This document shows, in pieces, positions 46,673 through 58,990 of a stretch of DNA of 64,000 nt. The notes under the pieces were generated by a model, which made no database searches, was not told the origin of the DNA, and worked only from the letters and a program-made list of their open reading frames with translations. The first letter of the stretch is position 1, and each line of letters starts with the position of its first letter. The position numbers and the translations under genes are program-made. Source of the stretch: Rhynchopus sp. YZ270_cl-10 (lineage: Eukaryota > Euglenozoa > Diplonemea > Diplonemida > Diplonemidae); contig OZ037862.1 of the NCBI GenBank assembly GCA_964035575.1, forward strand, positions 806,001-870,000. The letters are read 5' to 3'.

Positions 46673-48928
46673 ATGCAGCTGCAAACATACCTGCAGCTGT
46701 GCACGGCAGCAGCGCTGTTTGTGTGCTGCGCAGAGGCACACAAGGTGGCTGTGTGCTCGTCGACAGCTGTGTCGCAGCCGGGGACGGTGACGTTCTGGTT
46801 TGCAACGTACTCGCACGGGTCGAGCCTGGTGCAGTCTGGCGCACGTGGACACATCAAGGCGCCTACAGGGGTGACGACGACTGCGCCGTTTGCGAACCGG
46901 TGCGATGTGGCGACACCGCCGTCGTCTGCAGGCCTGACGGTGTCTGGCCTGGCAGCCACACTTGCGGGGAACTGCCAGTCGGAGACGGTGACAGGCTCGC
47001 AGGGGCAGACGCTGTACGCATACCCCGCAGACAGCACGTTGACCTGCTACGACGCAGGCAGCGTGGAGCTGTACGCAGTCGGGCGGACTGGGTCTGAGAC
47101 ACCGCATTCCTGCCTCACGCAGGGACGCAGCGTGGCGTCCATTGCAACGTGGTACCCTGTGGTGGTGGAGGCGGCCGTGTCGGGCTCGTACGAGGTGTGG
47201 ACCACAAACACGGGGGATGTGCTGGACCCTGGTCTCGGGGTGGACCTGCCCGACCCGTGCTCGATGGACGACAACCGCCACTTCTTCCTGCCGCTGAGTG
47301 TCGCTGCAGGGAGTGCGTTGTGCACAACACAGCCGGACGTGCCCGCGCACGTGGTGGCGTCCTCGCTGCTGCAGTGCAACGGGGAGGTGCACGAGATCCC
47401 TGTGGGGATGCAGTGCAATGCGCAGTGCGAGCCAGGCTACATGCCTGTGGGAGACCTTGTGTGCGAGGAGGACCCGCTGGACAGCACCCAAGCCGACTGG
47501 TCGACGTCGTTCTCGTGTGTGGCGCAGACCTGTGCCCTGCCGGATAGTGGGAACAACGCAGCCATCTCCTCCATGATTGTCGGTGTGTCGCTGCCGTGCA
47601 CACGTTTCACGCCTGCTGGTGCGGAGTGTGAGTTTGTCTGCCTGGCCCCGTCGGGTCTGGTCGGTGTCGGGTCCATTGCCTGCGACAGCATGGGTGCCTG
47701 GCAGCCCGGCTCCAACTACTCGGGGTGTGTGCCGCCCACGCCGCAGCCGCCAACAGAAGCGCCGCCAACAGCGTCCCCGCCGACCCCTGCCCCGGACACG
47801 ATGGCACCACCGACACCGTCACCACCAACACCGTCGCCTCCGACACCGTCACCTGCGACACCGTCACCACCGACATCAGCCCCTGACACATCTGCACCAC
47901 CGACATCGACACCACCAACAGCTGCCCCGACATCTGTTCCCCCGACACCTGCACCCACACAGTGCACTGCTCCAGACACGGCACCGCTTACGTGCGAGGC
48001 GACGGCGTCACGCGAGTGTGCATGGCGTGTGGTGCAGTCTGGCCGCCTCCTGGCTGTTGGGTTCTCTGCAGACGGGAGCCGTGTTGCAACAGGGAGCGAC
48101 GACGGGGTGCGTGTGTACGACAGCACGACTGGGGTGCAGGTGGCGAAGCTGGCGTGTGCAGACTTTGCGTCGTACGACGTGACGTTCTCGAGTGACGGAG
48201 CACGCGTTGCTGTGGGCGGAGCTGGCGGGCGTGTTGTTGTGTGCGACGCTGTGACGGGCGAGCTCGAGGTGACGCTGATGGACATGAGTGCGGAGGGAAG
48301 TGTGCCGGTGCGCCGTGTGCGCTTCACGCCCGACGCACGCTTCCTTGTTGTGAGCGGTGGTGGCAGCGACATGCGCACACGTGTGTTTGACGTGATGTCC
48401 GGTTCGCTGGAGCCGGAGATTGTGATCCACAAGCACGCACGCGAGGTGGCGTTCTCTGCAGACGGGGCGCTGCTGGCCACGTCGTGGGGCACGGAGGTGG
48501 ACGAGGTTGTGACGGTGTGGCGTGTGCGGAACGGTGCCAAGGTGGCGGAGCTGCCGTCGCGCTTTGCACGTGTGACGGCACTGTCGTTCTCTGCGTCTCG
48601 CGACGAGCTGCTGCGTGGGATGGACGACGGGACGGTGCGTGTGAGCAAGTGGGCCGGCGGGGTTGTTGGCGAGGGTGCGGTGACGGAGCGCCTTGAGCTT
48701 GAGACCAAGACGAAGACTGTGTTTGACGCTCGGCACTCGCCAAACGGGGCACTGCTTGCTGCTGTCGGGGAGGGTGAGGTGACGGTGTGGCGTGCGGCTG
48801 GGAGTGTGGCACACCGGCTCTATGGGCACACGCGTGCAGGGCTCCCGCGTATGGCCTTCTCACCTGACAGCACACGCCTCGCTACAGCAAGCCACGACGG
48901 CACGCTGCTCCTGTGGGACCTGTTGTAG
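46673..48928 (+). CDS. Secreted Sushi-like/WD40 protein (copy 3)
   Basis: Identical in protein sequence to copies 1 and 2. Confidence 0.8.
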   Translation: MQLQTYLQLCTAAALFVCCAEAHKVAVCSSTAVSQPGTVTFWFATYSHGSSLVQSGARGHIKAPTGVTTTAPFANRCDVATPPSSAGLTVSGLAATLAGNCQSETVTGSQGQTLYAYPADSTLTCYDAGSVELYAVGRTGSETPHSCLTQGRSVASIATWYPVVVEAAVSGSYEVWTTNTGDVLDPGLGVDLPDPCSMDDNRHFFLPLSVAAGSALCTTQPDVPAHVVASSLLQCNGEVHEIPVGMQCNAQCEPGYMPVGDLVCEEDPLDSTQADWSTSFSCVAQTCALPDSGNNAAISSMIVGVSLPCTRFTPAGAECEFVCLAPSGLVGVGSIACDSMGAWQPGSNYSGCVPPTPQPPTEAPPTASPPTPAPDTMAPPTPSPPTPSPPTPSPATPSPPTSAPDTSAPPTSTPPTAAPTSVPPTPAPTQCTAPDTAPLTCEATASRECAWRVVQSGRLLAVGFSADGSRVATGSDDGVRVYDSTTGVQVAKLACADFASYDVTFSSDGARVAVGGAGGRVVVCDAVTGELEVTLMDMSAEGSVPVRRVRFTPDARFLVVSGGGSDMRTRVFDVMSGSLEPEIVIHKHAREVAFSADGALLATSWGTEVDEVVTVWRVRNGAKVAELPSRFARVTALSFSASRDELLRGMDDGTVRVSKWAGGVVGEGAVTERLELETKTKTVFDARHSPNGALLAAVGEGEVTVWRAAGSVAHRLYGHTRAGLPRMAFSPDSTRLATASHDGTLLLWDLL

Positions 48929-50764
48929 GGTGTCCCAATAGTGTTTGTGGTGTGGGTGTTGGTGTGTGAACTCTCGCGCCCATCCCCTTGCCACAAGGCT
49001 CGTTATTTATTTCAACTACACATTTCGGTCAACTGTTTTCCCCTCTGATTTTTAATTGGTGACCAAGCGCGAGAGGGCTGGCGTTCATGTTACCAAACTT
49101 GTCTCTTTTATTTGAGATTTGCGTTTTGTACACAACTTTCTGATGAACAGGTCAGGGCATTGTTATTTTTTTCTTTTTTCTTTTTTTTTTTGCAGCTGAC
49201 AAAATCAGTAGGGGTGTACAGCAAGGTTGTTTCTTTCTGAAAACAGATACGTGTGCCTGACAAGACATATCCATCTCTGGAGAAAGAAAAAAACAAGCTT
49301 TTGGTGTGGCTGAAAGGGGGTCGGGAAAAGTGCGGAAAAAGTGCGAATCACCCCCCTTCAGCCACCAGCTTTGCTTTCGTTTTCATTTTCGTTTTTGTTT
49401 TGAATTTTTATTTTGCTCGGCGAAAGTCTGATCTGCTCCAAACCTGTCCTGCGTGAGATGTAGCAATCTTGTGGGGTCGAAAACATAAAATTAGCAAATG
49501 GGGAAATGGCAACGCGCTTTTCTCCTTTTTGTGGTGTTTTCCCATGGAGTTTCTGGTCAGATGTCTTGCACCAAGTTTGCATTTTTAGAGGTCTTGCGTG
49601 TTGATACGACGCGTGGCCAACACTGTCCCCATGTTTATTCCCTTACCCCTTATCCCCTTATCCCCTCTCTCTTATCTGACACCCCTTTGATGATATTCAT
49701 GACACTGCTGTGCGTGCTCGTTTGGTGATTGCTTGGGTGACCAGGCAGCGCAAATATGCATACGCAGCACACTTGTTCAACAAGTGTGCTGGCGTGTTGC
49801 GGTCTGCTGATCCAAGAACAAGTCAGCAGTGTTGTGTGTTGTGTAGCTTTGTTATTGCTTCCCCTTGACAAAGGGGGTTTATTGTCCGCTTCTCTTTCTT
49901 ACGTTAGCTTCACACTTGCTGATGGTTGGCACACACATTGCGTGTCTAGCCTCGCTCTGTACTCGCTTGCTCCCCCTTTGCAGTTTTGAGGGTGTGAATG
50001 TGTGGATTTGTGATTCTGGGACAGTGTACACGTGTTCGTGTAGAGTGTTCCGTTGTCCCTGCATTTCTACGTCTGCCTGCAAAGGGTGTTTTAGCACCGC
50101 CACTTTCACATGTATTGACCACTTTCTCACTCTTCTTACTTTCTTCAAGAACTGTGTGCCGTGATGCGCATGCTTCTTCCACGGTTTCTTTCTTTACTTC
50201 GATTGCCTTCGCATTCGTGGCCATTCTTCTTCACTACCCCACACACAGCGTTCTGCTGTGTCTGTTTTTAATTATGTTGTTGTTATATTTTATGGTTTAT
50301 GTTTTACATTTTGTGAGGAGCGACACCCCACTGTTTGCGGTGTGTTGTGTCGTCAACGTCTTTGTGGAGAAGCATTATTTTGCGACAATTCAGCAGAAAC
50401 TTCTGCTGCAGCGTTGTCCGGGACGGTCCCCTTTCTTTTGTGAGGGCGAGTCTCTGGACGGAGTTGTCTGCACTCTGCTTCTCCCTGACATCCCCACCCT
50501 TCAGCAAACGTACCCCTCCCCTGCCCCATCAAGGATGCAGAACAGGATGCATAACTGCGCGTCTTCGTTCAGCCTTTTTGATGTTTTTTTTGAGATTTTG
50601 AAATTGAATACAAAAAGCCTGTCCTCTGAGCCCATTAGTTATTTCACTCGTTCTCTCCACAACCCCAGCTCACAGCACAACCCAACACCCCAACACAGAT
50701 TCATTAATTGTGCCCTCACTCCACTTGTGCACCACATCCACACACAAAGCCCAAAGAGCGTACA

Positions 50765-52006
50765 ATGGCGAAGCACACTGCGCTGTGCGTGCTGCTGTGT
50801 GCATCGCAGGTGTACGGACACGGCCACGTTGTGACACCGCCGTCGCGTGTGGAGCTCTGCAAGACAGGGGGCAACACGAACTGCGGGCAGATCATCTGGG
50901 AGCCCTACAGCGTGGAGGGTCCGGATGGGTGGCCGGCAGACGGGACGATTGCGGCAGGGGGTGCACACTCGCGCTTCCCTGAGCTGAACGTGCAGACGGC
51001 GACACGCTGGGAGAGGGTTGCGATATCGTCGGGGCCAACGAAGTTTGCATGGAAGTTTCTTGTGAACCACGTGACGAAGGACTACAAGTACTACATCACG
51101 CGTGTGGGGTGGGACGAGGCGGCACCGCTGACACGCGCAACGTTTGAGACTGCACCCTTCTGCGTTGTGGACGGGGGAATGACAGAGCCACCGGCACTTG
51201 ACGAGCACACATGCAACGTGCCGACACGCGAGGGGTACCACATCATTCTGAGTGTGTGGGATGTGGGTGACACGTCGAACAGCTTCTTCAACGTGATTGA
51301 TGCCATGTTCTCTGGTGGTGGTGGTGGTGGCAGCCCGCCTGTGCCTGTGCCAACAGCTCCTGTGCCTGTGCCGACCTCACCTGTGACACCCCCTGTCTGT
51401 GCAACCTCTGTTCACTGCATGTACACTGCGTGTAAGCAGGACCCCGAGTGCTGCGAGCAGGCAGGTGCATCGTGTGCTTCCTACAACACACACTACGCAC
51501 AGTGTGTGCAGGGTGCACCGTCGCCTTCGACACCACCGCCAACACCACCTGTCGCAACGCAAGCACCAACACCAACACCACCCACACCCACGCAAGCACC
51601 GTCGCCAACGACACCACGAACCCCACCTGTCTGTGCAACTTCTGTGGCCTGCATCTACACTGCGTGTGAGAAGGACCGTGCCTGCTGCGAGCAGGCAGGT
51701 GCGTCGTGTGCTTCCTACAACACGTACTACGCACAGTGTGTGCAGGGTGCAATGCCTGCAGTTCCCACCACCGCGCCTGCCACAAATATACCTGAAACGA
51801 ACGTTCCTGCAACTGACGTCCCTGCCACGCGTGCACCTCGGACGAACGTGCCTGCACCTGTGCCACCGCCGCCAACACCGACACCTCCGACAAGTGGCTG
51901 CAGTGCAGAGATCTCTCGCTGGCGCGCATGCCTTGGCAAGGAGCGCTGCTGTGCTGCAGGACTGCAGTGCAAAGGGAACAGGTGGTGGAAGTCGTGCAAG
52001 CCGTGA
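50765..52006 (+). CDS. AA10 LPMO with three CBM1-like modules (copy 3)
   Basis: Identical in protein sequence to copies 1 and 2; the last copy in the array. Confidence 0.92.
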   Translation: MAKHTALCVLLCASQVYGHGHVVTPPSRVELCKTGGNTNCGQIIWEPYSVEGPDGWPADGTIAAGGAHSRFPELNVQTATRWERVAISSGPTKFAWKFLVNHVTKDYKYYITRVGWDEAAPLTRATFETAPFCVVDGGMTEPPALDEHTCNVPTREGYHIILSVWDVGDTSNSFFNVIDAMFSGGGGGGSPPVPVPTAPVPVPTSPVTPPVCATSVHCMYTACKQDPECCEQAGASCASYNTHYAQCVQGAPSPSTPPPTPPVATQAPTPTPPTPTQAPSPTTPRTPPVCATSVACIYTACEKDRACCEQAGASCASYNTYYAQCVQGAMPAVPTTAPATNIPETNVPATDVPATRAPRTNVPAPVPPPPTPTPPTSGCSAEISRWRACLGKERCCAAGLQCKGNRWWKSCKP

Positions 52007-53083
52007 TGTGGCATGCCATGCACCGTCTTCTGTTGTGTGGTAGACGTGGACCGTGTGTGGTGTCCACGTGCAGCGTCTTCACCATCCTCCCATTACCGAC
52101 CTCGTCCCCTTCCCTCTCTATGCAGCATCTATGACTGCTCTTCCTGTCTACTCTAGTGTCCTCCAGGACCAACGGCGTGCAGAATGCACTCTGCTTCGAC
52201 TCGACACAACCTATACCTATACCTATAATACAACTGTTGACTTGCAACTATCTTCTATTTGCCTCTATTGCGCACTCGCCGCTCTCTTAACTGGGAGACG
52301 GCTTTCCGTGAGGTGTCGTGCCTTGCGTTTATCAACTTCTGCCTTGTGGAGGCTGTTTCGCCCCCTTGAGAGGAGAAGCTGTGTGCAGTGCAATAGCAAC
52401 CCAATATACAATCAAGACATGCCCACTGCTGTGGCTGCCGGTGTGTGCTCGGCAGGTGGGCAAACATGTTCTCTTCCTCTCTTGTTGCGCTTTCTCTATT
52501 TTCTGTTCCCTTCTTTTGTTTTCATTTATTTGCTCTCGTTCTCCACACTACGTGCAAACAACGACACAGCAGCTGAGGTGCAGCTGTGTGCACAGTGATT
52601 CTGCCTGCCCCGCCTTTGCTGTCTTGTGTCCCTCTGCCTCACCCGTTCTTCTGTGCATAAGGTGGCTGTCCACTTGAGTGCGCGAAGACAAGGTCTAATA
52701 GAGAGGCAGGGGAGAGGACACCAAGGTGCAGGGTCATCGTGGAGGCAAGCCAAACAGGTTGTGGTGCCCTTTCGTTTCTCTTATCCATACCGCTTTCCTT
52801 TTTCCGGCGTCGTGTGCTTTTGTGCACAGAGCAATACTTTTCCACTTTGTTCTGTGTTCTGCACAGTACAGTTTTATATGGAGAATACCGAACCACAGCC
52901 CCACCTCGCCCTCCCTCACCCCCTTTTGTATCCTGTCTCACAGCAGCAACGTTGTTGGCGTCCGAACACATATTTGTTTATATGTTGCAAACTCTACAAC
53001 CGCCACATTACTTCCCCACCACTACTCCCCACATACCACCACACAGATTTATAAACACATTACAAACAAATAAACAACACAAA

Positions 53084-55378
53084 ATGGCAATGGCGCGCAC
53101 CCTCTGCGTGCTGCTGTGTGCGTCGCAGGCGTACGGACACGGGCACGTGTTGGACCCACCGTCGCGCGCGGAGCTCTGTTCGAACACCCACACCCCCGCT
53201 TCAGAAAAGAACACGAACTGCGGGCAGATCATGTGGGAGCCCTTCAGCATCGAGGGTCCGGACGGGTGGCCGGCAGACGGGACGATCCCGGCAGGAGGTG
53301 CACACTCGCGCTTCCCGGAGCTGAATGAGCAGACAGCGACACGCTGGGGGAAGGTGCCGATGTCGGGCGGGGCGACGAAGTTCACGTGGACGTTCAACGC
53401 AAACCACGTGACGAAGGACTACACGTACTACATGACGCGGGCAGGGTGGAACCCGAATGCACCGCTGACACGCGCAACGTTTGAGGACGCACCGTTCTGT
53501 GTTGTGGACGGAGGCATGAAGCAGCCGCCGATGACGACGGACCACACGTGCAACGTGCCGACGCTGGAGGGGTACCACATCATTCTGAGTGTGTGGGATG
53601 TGGGTGACACGTCGAACAGCTTCTTCAACGTGATTGACGTCATGTTCTCTGGTGGTGGTGGTGGTGGTGGCAGCCCGCCTGTGCCTGTGCCTGTGCCAAC
53701 AGCTCCTGTGCCGGTTCCAAGCAATGGGGCCTGCCCAAGCGACACAAGTGGATGCGGCTGTGACTGGACTGACAACGGTGCAAAGTGCAACACAGACGAC
53801 GGGAGCGAGTGCTACTGCAAGTGCTGCTGCCAGCACACCGGCCAGTGTGCGTGGCAGGGTGGCGGTGGAGGTGGAGGTGGTGGAGGAGGTGGCGGTGGAG
53901 GCAGCGGGTCGACATGCGCCCTTCCAAGCGGGCTGGACGCAAACGTGGCTGCAGTGGACAACACCGGGTTCGCAACGTGCCACGGGAAGCTGCGTCTGTC
54001 GGGGCTGCAGCTTGTGGGGGCACAGGGTGAGGCTGTGCAGCTGATGGGGATGAGCAGCCACGGGCTGCACTGGTTTGCGAACTGCTACACGAAGGAAAGC
54101 ATCACACACCTGGTGACGCGGTGGGGCATCAACGTGTTCCGGGCCGCAATGTACATTGGTGAGGGGGGCTACGGGACCAACCCGGCGCTGAAGCAGACCG
54201 TGCTGGACATTGTGCAGTGGTGCAAGGAGCTTGGGATCTACGTGATTGTGGACTGGCACATGCTGTCCCCCGGGAACCCGAACGACGCTGAGTACGACGG
54301 GGCCGACGCGTTCTGGCGGGACATGGCGCGGACACTGAAGGACGAGAGCCACGTGCTGTACGAGATTGCGAACGAGCCCAACGGTGTGAGCTGGGGCGAG
54401 GTTGTGAGCTACCACAACCGCATCTTGGCGCTGATCCGTGCGGAGGATGCGGAGACAGTGGTGCTTGCGGGGACGCCGACGTGGAGCCAAGACATCCACG
54501 AGGCAGCGGCGCGCCCTGTGGACCTCCCGCACAACGTCATGTACGTGTTCCACTTCTACGCCGGGTCGCACACACACCTGCAGTCGCGTGTGCAGGAGGT
54601 TGCGTCGCAGATCCCGCTGTTTGTGAGTGAGTGGGGCACGTCTGAGGCGAGCGGTGACGGGGGTCCCTTCCTCGACAACGCGCAGGCATTCCTGGAGGGC
54701 TTCAAGAGCGCAGGGTCGCAGGGTGTGAAGCTGAGCTGGACGTCGTGGAGTCTGGCGGACAAGGCAGAGGTGTCGGCGGCACTGCAGTCTGGGGCGTGTG
54801 CCTCTGGCGACTGGGACAGTGTGTCGTGCACGGGGAGCTATGTGCGCACGTACATCAGAACGAACGCTGTTCCCTGTGGTGGACCTGCTCCCGTTCCCGT
54901 TCCCGTTCCCCCTGTGCCTGTGCCCACACCGCCAACACCACCAGCAACGTCCCCACCCACACCGCCTGCACCTGTGCCCACAGCGCCTGTGCCCACGGTG
55001 CCAGCCCCTGTGCCGACCCCGCCTGCCTGTGCCTCTGCCTTCTGTGTGTACAGTGCGTGCAAGCGTGATGCCAGCTGCTGTGCTGCAGCAGGGACGCCGT
55101 GTGCGCAGTTCGACACGTGGTACGCAGAGTGCATGCAGAGCTCGTCACCGCCACCGGCAACATCCCCACCCACACCGCTTGCACCTGTGCCCACAGCACC
55201 TGTGCCTGTGCCGTCGAGTGCGTGCAGCGGGTCGACGCTGTCTATGTATTCAAACTGTCTGGGGGCCACAGCGTGCTGTGAGAGCGGCACACAGTGCTAC
55301 GAGCAGTCGCAGTGGTACGCACAGTGCCTCAGAACGTGCACACCTGGAGGCGGCTGGTCGTGCAAGGTGCTTGGGTGA
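53084..55378 (+). CDS. AA10-GH5-CBM1 fusion enzyme (copy 4, edge copy)
   Basis: Complete and apparently functional, 764 residues. It differs from copies 1-3 by one visible amino-acid change, Pro699Leu (C to T at 55179), in the linker between the two CBM1-like modules. It is the only gene in the partial fourth unit. Confidence 0.92.
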   Translation: MAMARTLCVLLCASQAYGHGHVLDPPSRAELCSNTHTPASEKNTNCGQIMWEPFSIEGPDGWPADGTIPAGGAHSRFPELNEQTATRWGKVPMSGGATKFTWTFNANHVTKDYTYYMTRAGWNPNAPLTRATFEDAPFCVVDGGMKQPPMTTDHTCNVPTLEGYHIILSVWDVGDTSNSFFNVIDVMFSGGGGGGGSPPVPVPVPTAPVPVPSNGACPSDTSGCGCDWTDNGAKCNTDDGSECYCKCCCQHTGQCAWQGGGGGGGGGGGGGGGSGSTCALPSGLDANVAAVDNTGFATCHGKLRLSGLQLVGAQGEAVQLMGMSSHGLHWFANCYTKESITHLVTRWGINVFRAAMYIGEGGYGTNPALKQTVLDIVQWCKELGIYVIVDWHMLSPGNPNDAEYDGADAFWRDMARTLKDESHVLYEIANEPNGVSWGEVVSYHNRILALIRAEDAETVVLAGTPTWSQDIHEAAARPVDLPHNVMYVFHFYAGSHTHLQSRVQEVASQIPLFVSEWGTSEASGDGGPFLDNAQAFLEGFKSAGSQGVKLSWTSWSLADKAEVSAALQSGACASGDWDSVSCTGSYVRTYIRTNAVPCGGPAPVPVPVPPVPVPTPPTPPATSPPTPPAPVPTAPVPTVPAPVPTPPACASAFCVYSACKRDASCCAAAGTPCAQFDTWYAECMQSSSPPPATSPPTPLAPVPTAPVPVPSSACSGSTLSMYSNCLGATACCESGTQCYEQSQWYAQCLRTCTPGGGWSCKVLG

Positions 55379-56680
55379 GCGTCTAATTATCACATGAAGG
55401 GGGGTTCACTCCTCTCTCTTACTTACATACAAACAAGGGCGAACAAGCGACAACTGGTGAGGGCACACATGGGTGTGTAGGTGTGTGGGGACACGAGACA
55501 ACACCTATTTATGTCTTGTGGTGACTCCTCTCTTCCTTCATATCCCGCCTTCCCGGTCGCTTTGTTCTGTTCCTTCTTCCTCTCTTTTTTTTGTCTAAAA
55601 TTTCTTTTTTCTACACAGGCTTGCTTTGTCTGCCTGCAACTATGTTTGCTCTCTATTCTATGATCCGAACTCTATTCGGCCCTTTTTATTCTCCCCCCCC
55701 AAATACAGTTTTTTCCCGTTGAACACAAACGTGAGCCTAACGAAGCTGCACTGTTTTCCTTAAACAGGTCTGCTTCTACACGTAGTGTTTTTTTCTCTTT
55801 CCGTCGAAGGTATTCTTTACTGAGTACACGACACAAGGTGCGTCATATGTGCCGTATTTCGTTCGGTCAAGGTGACTTCAGCAGACGAGGCTTAGGTTCA
55901 TCTTACCAGCTTTTCTCTTCTTTTCGTTCCCTTTCCCACCCTGCCCCCAACCCCTGCGCCTTTGCCCCCCAACCTGCTTTCTGTTACCTCAGAAGTGGTC
56001 TTTCTTTTGTGTTCCACAAACCTCCCATCGGGCGCGGGGTCTTTTTTTCTATTCCAACTTACTTTATATTTTTTCCGTTTTGTTCTCGTATTTTTGTGGA
56101 GTCTTTGTTTTGGTATTGCCAACCCAGCTTTGACCTTTTGCAGTGGCTTCGATGCCCCTTCAAGAGGAGAAGCTGTGTGTGTAGACAATACAGTTGCAAA
56201 GAGAGAAGCCACAAAAAAAGTGTCGACAAAAGAAACAAAAACAACAACAACACTATCGGAGTACTGGATGTCGCGTATGCCCCAAGGTTCTCTTGGTGCA
56301 GAACGTGATGTCTGAATTTTGTGAGTTCACAACTTCTTTTTTACCAGCATCCTTCCTTGGATGTTTGCTGGTGTTTTTTATAGACAATGTTGTGTGTGAT
56401 GATACCGAGCGTTTTTGGGAGGAAAAGACAATTAAGAGTACCTCATAAACATGACAAACAATACGATAGACGAACCCTTACTTTGACCACAATATCAAAC
56501 CACTCCAGGCCTCTTTTGGACCGCGACTCTATGATAAAAAACAATTCTCGCTGTCTTGCCTCCTCGGTCTGCTCTGTTACCATTTCTCTCCCCCCCTTTG
56601 TTGTCGGGATGAAGCACCTTCGTAACTAGCGGAAACCCCCCAAATTTACCCCCAAAAAGACACACAAATCCTTTCAGAAA
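55379..56680. other. Right edge of the array and spacer before ALG2
   Basis: Follows spacer 1 of the unit closely to about 56204, with small indels near 55587, 55605 and 55693. It then continues as a clearly diverged relative to about 56398 and becomes unrelated. The tubulin gene expected at 56598 is missing. The last 280 bp should hold the ALG2 promoter. Confidence 0.8.
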
Positions 56681-58223
56681 ATGGATGCGATGACAATAGC
56701 GGTGGTGTTGGTAGTGCTGTTGTTTGTGTGGACTGTCTATCGGCTGAAGAGGAAGGTAGTGAGGGGAGGGAGGGAGGTTAAGAAGGTTGCCTTCATCCAC
56801 CCTGACCTTGGGATAGGTGGCGCGGAGCGTCTGGTGGTGGACAGTGCGACGGGGCTGCAGAGGGAAGGGGTGACAGTGGTGGTGTATACTTCGCACCACA
56901 ACCCGGGACACTGCTTTGTGGAAACGCGAGATGGGACCGTGGAGGTGGTGGTGTGTGGTGATTGGCTGCCGAGGGATGTGGCAGGGAAGGGGCACGTTCT
57001 CTTCGCAACGATGCGGATGATGTGGGTGACGTTGCACTGCATCTTCTTCTCCCCATTCTCCCCTGATGCGTTCTTTGTGGACCAGGTGACGGTTCCGCTG
57101 TTTTTGATCAAATTGCTGAGCAGTGTGCCTACGTTGTTCTATTGCCACTTTCCGGATAAGCTTTGTGATTCAACTCTTGCCAGTGGTGCGCCACGTGGCG
57201 TTGTACGCAGGGCGTACCGCTACGTCTTTGATGCCATTGAAGAGACGTGTCTGCTCTGTGCGACGCAGGTGGTCTTTAACAGCAGCTTCACCAAGGACAC
57301 TACCGTTGCCACCTTCCCTGCTGTCAAGACGCTTCTCACAAGTTCCACCCTTCACAGTATTCTGTTCCCTCCAGTAAACTGTCTGAACCTCGCAAAAAAG
57401 CCGGAAGGGAGCAGCGACAGACTGGATCGGTATGCCCATATCTCTGTTTAAAAGGGAGGGTATATGCATTCATTTAGGTTAGTTGATGGGGTAGGTTTAG
57501 GAGGTTTGTTTCTTTTTTGCCCGGGAATCGTGTTCAAAACACTCCTAAACCTGAATGTCGCTTATGTCAACTATATTTGAGGCTAAAAAAAGCTAATAAA
57601 CCATGAGTTTTGCTATGGTGGTTCGATGTTTTATCAAAATATTTTTTTACAGCCTGAAAGGAAAGCGTTTTATTGTCTCCTTAAACCGCTTTGAGAAGAA
57701 GAAGAACGCGAAGATGGGGTTGGAGGCGTTTCTGAAGGTTGCAGATGAAAACAAAGGGCTGCTTTTTGTGTTGGCGGGGGGGTACGACCCGCGTCTGCCG
57801 GACAATGTTGAGTGCATGGAGGAGCTGAAACGGGTTGCTGAGGCGAGCGGGAAGGCGGACCGCGTGCTGTTCCTGACCTCCATCAGCGAGTACGAGAAGT
57901 ACGTTCTGTTACACGATGCGCAGATCCTGCTGTACACACCCTCGGGTGAGCACTTTGGTATTGTCCCGTTAGAGAGCATGTACTGTGGCGTGCCCGTCAT
58001 CGCAGTCAATTCCGCAGGTCCCCTAGAAAGCATTATCCACGGAACCACAGGTCTCCTAGAGGAACCCACAGCCGAAGCCTTCAGCGCTGCCATCCGCAAA
58101 ATCCTCTCTGACTCAACGCTCCATGCAGACATGTCCAAAGCCGGCCCCACCCACGTCACATCCAACTTCTCTCAAGAAGCCTACTCAAAGCTCCTTCACA
58201 CCCAGATCAAAGCAATTTGTTAA
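56681..58223 (+). CDS. ALG2: ALG2-type alpha-1,3/1,6-mannosyltransferase (2 exons)
   Basis: Exons 56681-57429 and 57653-58223, phase 2, donor GTATGC, acceptor TTTTTTTACAG; 439 residues, within the family's usual range. An N-terminal hydrophobic anchor (IAVVLVVLLFVWTVY) precedes HPDLGIGGAERLVVD, the ALG2 donor-domain start. YCHFPDKLCD and VVFNSSFTKDT follow. Exon 2 holds the GT4 (GT-B) E-x7-E motif in EHFGIVPLESMYCGVPVIAVN and the GPLESI block. ALG2 adds the second and third mannose residues to the dolichol-linked oligosaccharide on the cytosolic face of the ER. Its presence means the cell makes an N-glycan precursor of at least Man3 size. It adjoins the array by position only; the secreted array enzymes could be its glycoprotein clients. 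Confidence 0.95.
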
Positions 58224-58771
58224 GACACAGAGGATGAGAGGAGAGTTTCTTGCCTTGCGGGGGATTTCCGTTTAATTTGGGATGGAAAAAAATGGTTGAA
58301 GTCCTTCGGTTCATCTCATAAATTTTATTTTAGGAAGGGGGTTGGGATTGTGTGAATATATAGTGTCGACCCGGTGTTGGGGTGTGTTTTTTTTCTTCTT
58401 TTTTTTTTCAAATTTTTTTTGAAAGGTGTGCATGAGACCGTTCATCTGCTAAGTTTTGCTTTTGATTAGGTAAGGGAGAGAGAGAGAGGCTATCTTACCA
58501 CTTATTTGGGGGAAAAGTGAGAAGTGTTAAAAGGGGGGGAAAAGGTTCAGATCCCCCAAATTCAGGTGTTACCGAATTGATCCTTCGGGATTGCATTTCC
58601 TCTTTAGGGGCTTTGTGGAATGGTGCGGGGCCACCCCCCTCAAAAAACCCCTGGGTTGTACCAAAAGAAATAGATCTCACTATTTTTTTTGTCATCAGAA
58701 AAAAGAAGAAGAGGAATATCTTTCGGGAAACTCTGAACATAAAAAAAACTGAAACAAAAAACGATTGCTGG

Positions 58772-58880
58772 GGTGACTTGAGCGATGAGAGGCTTAGGTT
58801 CTGACAAGGCGTTTCTTTTTCTTCTTTATCCCTCCTTTTGGATCTGCAGATGCGTTTGCACTTTCAACTTCGCTTTTTTT
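58772..58880 (+). repeat. Dispersed repeat, segments B and C
   Basis: GGTGACTTGAGCGATGAGAG and GCTTAGGTTCTGAC, then 50 bp on GCGTTTGCACTTTCAACTTC. B and C occur in the same order and near the same spacing as at 9896-9990. Confidence 0.6.
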
Positions 58881-58990
58881 TTTTTGTTTTACGGTGCGAA
58901 ACATTGTATCCTAAGCCACAACTGTTTCATAGTGTTCCTAACACTACTGCCCAATCGACCAGACAAAAAATAGCTATTTATTCGTCTGAG

